Positions 19,981 through 27,658 of a stretch of 64,000 nt of DNA are shown here, one piece after another. Positions within the stretch are counted from its first letter, which is position 1. The number at the start of each line of letters is the position of its first letter. The stretch is from positions 478,659 to 542,658 of the forward strand of contig NZ_WJBI01000001.1 of NCBI RefSeq assembly GCF_020804225.1, read 5' to 3'. A model generated the notes under the pieces. That model saw only the letters and a list, made by a program, of their open reading frames with translations. It searched no databases and had not been told where the DNA came from. Origin of the DNA: Methanosarcina sp. DH2. GTDB taxonomy: Archaea; Halobacteriota; Methanosarcinia; Methanosarcinales; Methanosarcinaceae. Both the position numbers and the translations under genes were made by a program.

Positions 19981-20110
19981 ATTCCGAAGTATGTTCACAA
20001 AAGTTGAAGTTTGAATATATCCAATGGTCACCAATTTTCCCATTAATTCCTAAATATACTCACAAAACTTGACTTTTGAATCCATTCAAGAATCACGAAT
20101 TTTTTTATTA
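19981..20110. repeat. Imperfect tandem pair of 65-bp units
   Basis: Two adjacent units, 19981-20045 and 20046-20110, both start ATTCC, share CACAAAA(G/C)TTGA, a TTTGAAT and a TCAC(C/G)AAT block, and end ATTA. Identity is roughly 70 percent by eye. Related sequence (GAATCAC followed by TGGAATCAAGCA) recurs at about 56990-57025, so this is a dispersed element. The remaining region between 19863 and 20240 holds no gene. Confidence 0.6.
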
Positions 20111-20240
20111 AATTAGGAATTCATTTTGGAATCAAGCACTAGTTTTTCGATTGTAACTAAATATCAGGTTTTATAGATATTAACAAATTTCAATACATAT
20201 GATTTTACTGATATTTACTTTTATTAACTTATTTCTCATT

Positions 20241-20723
20241 TCATTTCTCTTTTTGAGTTTTCAATTCAGAAAGTACCTTTTCAGCATGCCCTGAAGCTCT
20301 TACGTTATCCCAGACCCGTACGATTTTTCCTTCCGGATTGATAAGGAAAGTTGTCCGAACAGCGCTTATAACATCCTTGCCCCTGAAGTGCTTGGGGTGC
20401 AGGACATCATATTTTTCGTGAACTTCCGCCTGCTCGTCGGAAAGAAGTTTTATTTTAAGCTCTTTCTTTTCTATAAATTTTCTGTGGGATTCCTCACTAT
20501 CCCTGCTGACTCCCAGAATTACTGCATTTTCGGCTTCGATATCTTTTTTCAGGCAGCTGAAATTCTTGGCTTCCAGGCTGCAGCCCGGAGTATTGTCTCT
20601 CGGATAAAAGTACAGGACTACCCATTTTCCTCTGAGGTTTTCAAGGCATGTCCGATTCCCTTCCTGGTCCGGAAGGCAAAAATCAGGTGCAATTTGTCCT
20701 GGTTCTAGTGATGTCTTTGCCAT
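20241..20723 (-). CDS. bcp: Thiol peroxidase, Bcp/PrxQ type peroxiredoxin
   Basis: Bcp-type peroxiredoxins reduce hydrogen and organic peroxides with electrons from thioredoxin. The 160-residue protein has the active-site block FYPRDNTPGCSLEA with peroxidatic Cys48. The usual resolving Cys five residues later is missing; the next cysteine is Cys57, so it could be a 1-Cys variant or use Cys57. Other features: APDFCLPDQEG and VRTTFLINPEGKI. Cytoplasmic, stand-alone. Confidence 0.93.
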   Translation of the reverse strand: MAKTSLEPGQIAPDFCLPDQEGNRTCLENLRGKWVVLYFYPRDNTPGCSLEAKNFSCLKKDIEAENAVILGVSRDSEESHRKFIEKKELKIKLLSDEQAEVHEKYDVLHPKHFRGKDVISAVRTTFLINPEGKIVRVWDNVRASGHAEKVLSELKTQKEK

Positions 20724-20896
20724 ATCTTTTCCCCCTGGTAAGTCCGTGCCGCATTATATGCGGTTGCAAAATAAATATTTAAAAATTATAGAACTTAATC
20801 TTATCATACAAGTTATATTTTTAATGTATTATTATTCTTACTTTATTTCTATTATATCTTTTGTTTTGCTCATCGTTCATTTTCCCTGCTCTGGTC

Positions 20897-21922
20897 TCAT
20901 CTTTTTCTTCTCCAGGGCAGGACTGCCGCTTCAAATGCCAGGATCGGTCCTATTAGCCAGCCTGCCCAGAGTAAAAGCCCTGCAAGCCCTAAGCCAAAAA
21001 AGTAAAACTGCTTTCTTATGGGTTTTACGCCATATCCTTCATCTTTCAGACTCAGAATCAGGGCTGTAATTCCAAGCCCTATGCTGGCAAGGGCTAGAAA
21101 GACAGTAATGACTATTTCGGAAGAGTATGAACTCCTGCTCAATGAAATTAGCATCTGGAATATATATGATAGGCCTGTACCCAGAAAGAAAAGGCCTGCA
21201 AAAGTTCCTGACCAGCGCGCCGGATTGAATCCGGTTGCAGTTTCCTTTTTAAGTAAAATTGCCAGTACTCCGGCTGCAAGCGTCATTCCGAGAGGGAATA
21301 ATATATAAAGCAGGCTCTGTCCTTCCCAACGGTAGATCCTTATCTGGTTCAGGGGAATTAACAGCCACTCGATAAGAGAAAAACTTTCCCTGTATCCCAG
21401 AATAACTCCATAATTGCCCCCTCTGTCAATGGAACTTACTGCTGCATAGTATATGCCGCTTTCCGGGGCCTGGAAGTCTGCCCGGGCGAGGGAATAGAAG
21501 GCGCTCGGGGTAAATCCTTCGTACGTTGCACTTTCAGTTCTTTCTCCCGAAAATACCTTTGTTCCGTATCCTTCAGGCACTTCTTCTTTTTGAGGCACCT
21601 CTCCTTCGTCAGGTAGCCCGGGTCCTATAAGAATCAGGTCCGGAGTAAAAAGCCGGCTCTCAGCCTGTACAGGGACAATCAGCCCTAATACGATTCTTTC
21701 CCCTTTTTCTACCTCAAAACTGTAGTACCGGGGGTCTTCTCCTGATAGCTGCCCGTAAAGGACCCTGGACTTTGCAGGATCTTCAATAGGAGTCGCTGTT
21801 TCAGGGCTTTTTCCTCCCCCTTCGAAAACAGGAACATGAGCAAGCGCAGGAGTAAGCAAAAAATACGTCCCTGCCACTAAAATAAACAGTAAGGCAGAAT
21901 ATCTTAATATCCACCGTTTCAT
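20897..21922 (-). CDS. Exported/multi-spanning membrane protein of unknown function
   Basis: 341 residues, family not recognised. An N-terminal signal sequence (LLFILVAGTYFLLTPALA) precedes an extracellular beta-rich region (about 30-185) that resembles a PPC-type or carbohydrate-binding-like sandwich (SFEVEKGERIVLGLIVP, SGIYYAAVSS). Five or so transmembrane helices follow (about 205-340) and the protein ends with a basic tail. It is likely anchored in the cytoplasmic membrane with the sandwich outside. Stand-alone minus-strand gene beside bcp. Confidence 0.6.
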   Translation of the reverse strand: MKRWILRYSALLFILVAGTYFLLTPALAHVPVFEGGGKSPETATPIEDPAKSRVLYGQLSGEDPRYYSFEVEKGERIVLGLIVPVQAESRLFTPDLILIGPGLPDEGEVPQKEEVPEGYGTKVFSGERTESATYEGFTPSAFYSLARADFQAPESGIYYAAVSSIDRGGNYGVILGYRESFSLIEWLLIPLNQIRIYRWEGQSLLYILFPLGMTLAAGVLAILLKKETATGFNPARWSGTFAGLFFLGTGLSYIFQMLISLSRSSYSSEIVITVFLALASIGLGITALILSLKDEGYGVKPIRKQFYFFGLGLAGLLLWAGWLIGPILAFEAAVLPWRRKR

Positions 21923-22079
21923 AGACTATATTTTCACTTGCTGTCAGTAAATAGGTATCCGAATCTAGAATCAGAAACAAAATCCCGGACTTACGTTCTG
22001 GTTTAAAGTTAATTTCAGGCTTGATTGATTAAAATTCCCTGCCGAAAACCCTTTCTGAAATGCATTCAAAGTTCATCTT

Positions 22080-22409
22080 ATGAGAATCTGGGATATTCCT
22101 CCTGAGAAAATGTGTCGGAACCATCTGTTAGGGGAGCATCGTGAACTACATGCCCTGTGGTCCATAATAACCAATAACAAAAAGGCTTATTCTCACCATC
22201 CTGAGACCCTGCGCTGGAAAGGGAAACTAAAAGCTCTCTACCTGAGGCATGAATCCCTGGTAAAGGAGATGACTGAAAGGGGTTATAAGCACCATACTCC
22301 GCTTGACCCTGCTCTTGCGACAGGGAAAGCTATGCAGGATGAGTTTGTAAATACTTATGAAGAACAGGTCCGGATTCTCAAGGAAAGAGGGTGCGAGTGC
22401 AGAGTCTGA
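22080..22409 (+). CDS. Pyr_excise family protein (T4 endonuclease V-like)
   Basis: A 109-residue protein of the family that includes T4 endonuclease V, the pyrimidine-dimer DNA glycosylase/AP lyase. The segment NHLLGEHREL matches the phage HLMAEYREL; Glu22 corresponds to catalytic Glu23 and Arg21 to Arg22. The phage enzyme uses the alpha-amine of its processed N-terminal Thr2. Here Met1 aligns with that position and is followed by Arg, which normally prevents Met removal, so the Met1 amine would have to act. Activity is therefore likely but unproven. With the photolyase nearby it suggests UV repair. Confidence 0.7.
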   Translation: MRIWDIPPEKMCRNHLLGEHRELHALWSIITNNKKAYSHHPETLRWKGKLKALYLRHESLVKEMTERGYKHHTPLDPALATGKAMQDEFVNTYEEQVRILKERGCECRV

Positions 22410-22961
22410 CCGTAAGTTTCAAAAAACTCACCGGTTATGAAAGTTCGCGTTCGATTTTTCCTGTACAGGGCTTTGCTCCTTCAGGAATTTCTTCTTGATA
22501 ATGCTGGAAAAAGAACAGACAAGAGGAAATACATACAACGATTTGAATTGCAGTAATCTAATCCCATGTGAGTAGTTTCATAGGGTGAGAGAGGAATCCT
22601 AGTTGTGGACCGGGTGCCCAGGAAAAATAATATAATCTCGGATTTTTCCCCGGATATTCTCAACTTTACCTGAGACTTTTACATTCTTTATTTCAAATGG
22701 CTAGAAAGGAATTTTTGTACTTATAGTTATCGGTATCTTTTTATATAAAGAAGTCATTTATAGAGAGAGAAGTAAAGCAAAATGTATAAAGAGACAAGAA
22801 AAGCATATTCTGAAAGGGTTGCTCAAGAACTCCTCACCAGTTGAGGTATTAAAATATCAAGTGTTATAAAAATGTCATATCTCTTCAAGTACATCAGGCA
22901 TTAGGGCAGTTCGTTTTCAAAATGCTACTTCTGGATTGGTTAAGAATCTAAAGGGATTTCA
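22410..22961. other. Intergenic region of 550 bp with a promoter-like element
   Basis: No solid gene. TTTTTATATA at about 22736-22746 is a good TATA box, presumably for the downstream three-gene cluster, which would then have a long leader of nearly 200 bases. A 20-codon frame (22782-22844, MYKETRKAYSERV...) begins just after the predicted start site, but there is too little to call it a gene. Confidence 0.4.
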
Positions 22962-23558
22962 ATGAATCTGGTGCTGGACGAAGAGGAAATATGGGTCCTT
23001 GAATGCATAAAAGAAGCCCATCTGGACCGGGGATTTCATATACGGGATGTGATTAAAAAAGCGAAGTCCGGATACGGATTATCCAGATCAACAGTTTACG
23101 AAATCGTAGGGTATATGGATTTTCACGGTCTGATAAAAACGAATAAATCCGGCAACCGCGAACTTGACCCGGATATACAGTATTTTGTAATCTGTCCGGG
23201 TTGCGGCGAAGAAATTCCCGGAAACGAATACGTCAAAGAAAACGGGAGAGCAATATGCGAGGACTGTTATCTGGAAGGGCACCAGAAAATAAAGTTTGCA
23301 GATCCTGTGGCAGTACGTTCTAAAAAACTTTTTAGAAAACAGCATGGGTTTGAAGGGACCGAAGGCCTGACCGAACTGCAAAAAGAAATCTATAATTTTA
23401 TCCTGGAAGAAGGAGGGGCTACACCCGAAAAGGTCTCGAAACTCTTCAAGCTCACGCTGCAGGAAACCAGGAATCAGCTTGCAATACTGAGGCATTGTGA
23501 GCTTTTAAAATGGAGAAAAATGGGAGAAGAAATGTACATGGTGCCTTTTGACTCTTAA
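22962..23558 (+). CDS. Winged-helix protein with central zinc finger and second C-terminal wHTH
   Basis: 198 residues in three parts. Residues 1-70 form an HTH (LSRSTVYEIVGYMDFHGLI is the recognition segment). Residues 75-115 hold a four-cysteine finger, CPGC and CEDC, followed by YLEGHQKI. Residues 115-198 match another winged helix (GTEGLTELQKEIYNF, LRHCELLKW). From the finger onward it is clearly paralogous to the protein at 23945-24343. I know no named family. It is likely a transcription regulator, possibly sensing zinc or redox state; it starts a compact cluster with an AhpD-like protein. Confidence 0.75.
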   Translation: MNLVLDEEEIWVLECIKEAHLDRGFHIRDVIKKAKSGYGLSRSTVYEIVGYMDFHGLIKTNKSGNRELDPDIQYFVICPGCGEEIPGNEYVKENGRAICEDCYLEGHQKIKFADPVAVRSKKLFRKQHGFEGTEGLTELQKEIYNFILEEGGATPEKVSKLFKLTLQETRNQLAILRHCELLKWRKMGEEMYMVPFDS

Positions 23559-23596
23559 ATTGTTTATGTAGCTTGATGCGCTCAGGCGGTGAAAGG

Positions 23597-23926
23597 TTGA
23601 CAGAAAAAATCGATATGAATGAAAGGATGGAAGCAATGGCCGGACAACTTCCGGGAGTCATGAATGCTCTTATGGGGCTTCATTCGGAAGTTATCAAGGA
23701 CGGAGCTTTAAGTGCCCGGACAAAAGAGCTGATGATGGTAGGGATTGCAGTTGCCCTGCGCTGTGAGTACTGCCTCTGGAAGCATGTTCCTGAGGCTGTA
23801 AGACTGGGAGCAACCCGTGAAGAGATTCTTGAGGCTGTAAGTACAGCAATACTGATGGCAGGCGGGCCTGCTGTAGCTTACGGGTCAGTAGTTGTTCTCA
23901 AAATTTTGGATGAACTGGATATCTGA
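23597..23926 (+). CDS. Carboxymuconolactone decarboxylase/AhpD-like protein
   Basis: About 109 residues of the CMD/AhpD family of small all-alpha proteins. The CEYCLWKHV motif gives the redox CxxC followed by His used by AhpD-like disulfide reductases, so an alkylhydroperoxidase-like or protein-disulfide role is likely. TTG 23597 is favoured because GGTGA stands just upstream; ATG 23576 and ATG 23615 are alternatives. It lies between two paralogous zinc-finger winged-helix genes with gaps of under 50 bases, so the three are probably co-transcribed and the regulators may read its redox state. Confidence 0.85.
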   Translation: MTEKIDMNERMEAMAGQLPGVMNALMGLHSEVIKDGALSARTKELMMVGIAVALRCEYCLWKHVPEAVRLGATREEILEAVSTAILMAGGPAVAYGSVVVLKILDELDI

Positions 23927-23944
23927 AACTCTGGAGTGATAAAG

Positions 23945-24343
23945 ATGGCAGAAGAAATAGTCAGCCCTGTTGCGTGTGCAGTCTGCGGGCGTGAACTGGC
24001 AGGGGAAGACAGTATCGAAGAAGAAGGCAAGGTTTTTTGTGAAGATTGTTATATAGAAGGTCACCACAAAATTCAGGCATGCAATCCATGGGCGGTTCGT
24101 TCTAAAAAAATATTCAGAGAAGAAGCCGGGCTTGAAGGGACTGAAGGCTTGACTGAATTGCAAAAAGCCATTTATGAGTTCGTTGTCTCCCGGGGTGGGG
24201 CAAAAAAGGATGAAATTGCAGAAAAATTTGGCATATCCCCACTGGAAACCGAAAACCAGTTTGCTCTCCTGAGGCACTGCGAGCTTTTAAAAGGGCAAAA
24301 ACGGGCAGATGGCGTATACCTTGTACCTTTTAAGGACGAATAA
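23945..24343 (+). CDS. Zinc-finger winged-helix protein, short paralogue
   Basis: About 132 residues. It has the same four-cysteine finger (CAVCGREL and FCEDCYIEGHHKI) and C-terminal winged helix (GTEGLTELQKAIYEF, LRHCELLKG) as the protein at 22962-23558 but lacks that protein's N-terminal HTH. ATG 23945 follows GGAGTGAT and is preferred over the frame start at 23936. The pair flanks an AhpD-like gene. Function unknown; one possibility is that this short form modulates the long form by heterodimerisation. Confidence 0.72.
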   Translation: MAEEIVSPVACAVCGRELAGEDSIEEEGKVFCEDCYIEGHHKIQACNPWAVRSKKIFREEAGLEGTEGLTELQKAIYEFVVSRGGAKKDEIAEKFGISPLETENQFALLRHCELLKGQKRADGVYLVPFKDE

Positions 24344-24601
24344 GTCTAAATATATCTCAAAATTTATCATTAAATGTATAAATCTTTTATTTTTTCCCTT
24401 TCTAACCAGGCAGAGCCGTCTATAGGTTCTCTCCATAAGTGGAAACCTGCTCATAGCTGTATGCCTGCCCAAAACTGTTTCATTCTTGAAAACCAAATTC
24501 ATATTCGAAACCCATAAATAACAACTTTTTATACGGTTAGCAGGTCTTTATAAGGTTGATAGGTTTTTACACAATTAAAGGCTTCAGGCAAGGTGTTTCA
24601 T

Positions 24602-25960
24602 ATGGATAGCTCAAAACCTTACTTTAATCCAGAAATAGAGGCCATGGATAGGGGAGAACTCGACGCTCTCATTGAGGAACGGGTACGGTATACGATAAAA
24701 TATGCAGCTGAAAATTCCCCTTTTTACAGGAAATGGTTTGAAAAACACGGAGTAAGCCCGGGAGATATCAAAACCCACGAGGACCTTCTTGAACTTCCTA
24801 TCATATCCGGGAAAACAATCCGGGAAAACCAGCCTCCTGAGATGAAGGATTTTATGTTCCGGAGTGTAGGCTGGGGAGATGTCTTCACTATTCATGAGAC
24901 CAGTGGCACCAGTGGTACTCCCAAAAGCTTTTTTCTGACATGGGAGGACTGGGAGCGCTATGCGGAAAAATACGCCCGGATATTCAGGTCTCAGGGCTTC
25001 GGGCCCGGAGATAGGGTAGTTGTCTGTGCATCCTACGGCATGAATGTGGGGGCAAACACCATGACCCTTGCAGCCAGGCATGTAGGCATGAGCATTATCC
25101 CTGAAGGTAAGTGTACCTTTCCCCTGCGTGTTATTGAAACTTACAGGCCGACAGGCATAGTGGGCAGCGTGTTCAAACTTCTTAACCTTGCCCGCAGAAT
25201 GCAGGCTGAAGGGATTGACCCCCAGCAGTCAGGCGTAAACAAACTGGTTGTTGGAGGTGAAGCCTTTGCTGAAGAGTCTAGAAACTATCTCTCGGAAATC
25301 TGGGGCTGCCCTGTTTATAACACCTACGGGAGTACGGAAGGGACGATGTGCGGGGAATGCAATGAAATCTCCGGACTGCACGTCCCTGAAGATTTTGTTC
25401 ATCTTGATGTTTACGACCCGCACCTGAAGGACTTTGTGCCTGACGGGGAATGCGGAAGAGTTATCCTGAGCACGCTTCTGCCTGTTGGGGCAAAGGCAGG
25501 GAATCTTCTCCTAAACTATGATACCGATGATACTACTGTTGTCCTTACGCGCAAAACATGCTCCTGTGGAAGGACCCACATGAAAATACTCACTCCGCAG
25601 AGAGAGGCAGAAACAGTCTGGGTTGAAGGGACTCCTTTTAACCGCGTTGATGTGGAAAGGGGTGTGTTCCAGAGTGGAAATATGGACTACCTGACAGGAG
25701 AGTATGAAGCTTTTCTCTACGGCGGAGAAGATGAGGAAGAAACCGTCTTGAGAGTTAGTATTGAATGCGAAAATCCCGATGCCTGTGACAGAGATTTTAT
25801 AATGGAAAATTTCAGCCGCTCTTTCCTTAAATATAAATATCCTCTTTCCCGGGCTTATGAAGACGGCACCTTCAAGATCCTCTTTAACTTTACGGGTCCC
25901 AGAGGGCTTGAGCTGTACAAAATTAAGGGAAGGCCGAAGAGGCTTGTGGACAGACGATGA
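24602..25960 (+). CDS. Coenzyme F390 synthetase / PaaK-like adenylate-forming enzyme
   Basis: 452 residues of the adenylate-forming superfamily, closest to phenylacetate-CoA ligase and methanogen coenzyme F390 synthetase, which attaches AMP to the 8-OH of F420 in response to oxidation. Seen: the phosphate loop HETSGTSGTPK, YNTYGSTEGTMCGE, a CSCGRTH cysteine pair and the C-terminal K-containing motif (FNFTGPRGLELYKIKGRPKR in parts). ATG 24602 is used since AAGGTG lies seven bases upstream; GTG 24593 lies in that element. F390 synthetase is the likely reading but sequence cannot exclude another aryl substrate. Confidence 0.82.
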   Translation: MDSSKPYFNPEIEAMDRGELDALIEERVRYTIKYAAENSPFYRKWFEKHGVSPGDIKTHEDLLELPIISGKTIRENQPPEMKDFMFRSVGWGDVFTIHETSGTSGTPKSFFLTWEDWERYAEKYARIFRSQGFGPGDRVVVCASYGMNVGANTMTLAARHVGMSIIPEGKCTFPLRVIETYRPTGIVGSVFKLLNLARRMQAEGIDPQQSGVNKLVVGGEAFAEESRNYLSEIWGCPVYNTYGSTEGTMCGECNEISGLHVPEDFVHLDVYDPHLKDFVPDGECGRVILSTLLPVGAKAGNLLLNYDTDDTTVVLTRKTCSCGRTHMKILTPQREAETVWVEGTPFNRVDVERGVFQSGNMDYLTGEYEAFLYGGEDEEETVLRVSIECENPDACDRDFIMENFSRSFLKYKYPLSRAYEDGTFKILFNFTGPRGLELYKIKGRPKRLVDRR

Positions 25961-26463
25961 CTGGAAAGATCGGACCGAGTTATAAATACAAAGGATGATG
26001 ACCAGCTCCAATTGTATAGGGGAAACTGCTGGTATTGAAAGAAAAACGGTATCAGTTGTTATAAGGAAAGTGGTACCGGCATTTAATGGATAATAAAATT
26101 ATTTATTCAATGACTTCTCTATTTTCTTCGTTTTTGATTCTTTTTTAGTCCTGTTAACTTAGTTTTTTTTCTCCACTTAATCATTTTCTTTTAAATATTC
26201 TGCTTATTTATTCCTTTTGGATCCTTTTCCTTTTATTTTTATTTTTTATTTATTTTTGTCTCTCTTATTGGTTTATGGACACTTTGACCCTTTCATATAT
26301 GCTAAGTTTTATAGTTCCCAAACATTAATATACTGAAGGATGAATTAACATATGAGCACAACTCTTTTATATTAATGGTCAAGTGAATAAAACATATATA
26401 GTAATACTCACAATAACTTAATGTATTATCTTTCGGATAAAATGCAAATTAATTGGTGATACG
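25961..26463. other. Intergenic region before nikR, AT-rich with T-rich tracts
   Basis: The left half has several T-rich tracts (26110-26280) suited to termination of the F390 synthetase transcript. The right half is AT-rich and must hold the nikR promoter; CATATATAG at about 26393-26401 is a candidate TATA element. I found no clear long palindrome that would be a NikR operator. Confidence 0.4.
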
Positions 26464-26886
26464 ATGGAAACAGAACTTATGAGGATAGGGGTCTCCCTTC
26501 CCGACACTCTTCTTGGTAAATTTGATGAGATTATAGAAAAAAGAGGTTACTCTTCTCGCTCGGAAGGCATAAGGGACGCCATCAGGAGTTATATTTCCTA
26601 CTACGAGTGGATGGGTGACATTAAAGGCCATCGTGTCGGGACTGTCGCTGTTATTTACGACCACACGAAACGCGGACTTTCAAATGCACTTGCAGATATA
26701 CAGCACAACTACTCTCACCTGATTAAGTCCTCCGTGCATATCCACCTCGACCACGATAACTGTTTTGAAGTAATTGTTCTCGATGGGGACGGCGAAGAAA
26801 TTAAAGAGCTTGCCGAAGCTATTATGTCCCTTAAAGGAGTAAAATTCTCAAAACTTACTACCGTAGCCTCAAACGATAAAATGTAA
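26464..26886 (+). CDS. nikR: Nickel-responsive regulator NikR
   Basis: NikR is a tetrameric ribbon-helix-helix repressor that binds nickel and shuts off nickel import. The 140-residue protein has the RHH domain ([34 protein letters not shown]) and the C-terminal ACT-like metal domain with the full ligand set: His81, then [10 protein letters not shown] giving His92, His94 and Cys100. GGTGAT lies just upstream of the ATG. Nickel is central to methanogens (F430, hydrogenase, CODH). No nickel transporter lies next to it in this window, so it acts in trans. Confidence 0.94.
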   Translation: METELMRIGVSLPDTLLGKFDEIIEKRGYSSRSEGIRDAIRSYISYYEWMGDIKGHRVGTVAVIYDHTKRGLSNALADIQHNYSHLIKSSVHIHLDHDNCFEVIVLDGDGEEIKELAEAIMSLKGVKFSKLTTVASNDKM

Positions 26887-26997
26887 TCCTCTTATCTTAT
26901 CCTTCAGGGATACGAATCTACATACAAACGTTGTTACTTTAGGTTATTGAGAGACTTCAGATTTGTTAAATAGTAAACACTCTCTCAATTTCTTCAA

Positions 26998-27396
26998 TTA
27001 TCTTTTTTCAAAGTGCCTTTCAATGTGTTTCAGAAGAAGGTTTCCGAATTCCGTAAGGTAATATATCTGGAAACTGCGCTCTCTCCTTGAGTCCACGAGC
27101 CCTGCTTCCTTTAAAAGTTTGAGGTGGTAAGAAAGTGCAGAATGCTTCTGGTCCGTAGCTTCTACAAGGACACAGACACAGAGGCTCTGGATTTCTAGGG
27201 CTTTAAGAATCCTGAGGCGGGTTGGATCTGCAAGAACTTTAAACAGACTGACGATCTCTTCAAAGTCTTCATTCAGTGCCTTATGAACAGCTTCAAGCAC
27301 ATCTTCCGGAAGAGAATAAGCATCCCGGACTTCTATTATTTTTTTCTCAGACATTTCTTCCACTCGTACCTTTTTTGCACTTAACATAGAGCTCAT
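26998..27396 (-). CDS. ArsR family transcriptional regulator
   Basis: 132 residues with an ArsR winged helix: LFKVLADPTRLRILKALEIQ, then SLCVCVLVEA (the CxC position used by metal-sensing ArsR/SmtB proteins), the recognition helix KHSALSYHLKLLKEAGLV and a wing with RRERSFQIYYL. An N-terminal extension of about 45 residues is charged. Metal sensing is plausible from the CVC motif but not certain. It converges with nikR, and no metal-efflux gene is adjacent. Confidence 0.88.
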   Translation of the reverse strand: MSSMLSAKKVRVEEMSEKKIIEVRDAYSLPEDVLEAVHKALNEDFEEIVSLFKVLADPTRLRILKALEIQSLCVCVLVEATDQKHSALSYHLKLLKEAGLVDSRRERSFQIYYLTEFGNLLLKHIERHFEKR

Positions 27397-27610
27397 CCAA
27401 AAACTAATTGCTCATAGATTAAGGCAAAGCATGCGGCTGTCAATTTAACTCTCTGGTTAAAGATTGCGTTTATTCATTTTTCCAATTTTAAATTAACTTC
27501 TTTTTCATTTCTAAATTACCCTGTTTTTATTGCAGCCCAAAGCTTCGGGACGGAATTTAAGCTTCCTTACTTTTCAGCCTTGAAAAATTTTATCTGCAAT
27601 TTTTTTGCTG

Positions 27611-27655
27611 GTTTTTCTTTTCAGGCTTTTTCTTTTCAGGCTTTTTCTTTTCAGG
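27611..27655. repeat. Three tandem copies of a 15-bp unit
   Basis: (G/C)TTTTTCTTTTCAGG is repeated three times just after the minus-strand glycosyltransferase stop. On that strand it reads CCTGAAAAGAAAAAC/G, so it is not a T-rich terminator for that gene but would be one for the plus strand. Confidence 0.85.
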
Positions 27656-27658
27656 CTA

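Noticed and set aside
22782..22844. 20-codon frame after a strong TATA box before the zinc-finger cluster
   Set aside because: Too short to judge by composition and without similarity; may simply be leader sequence.
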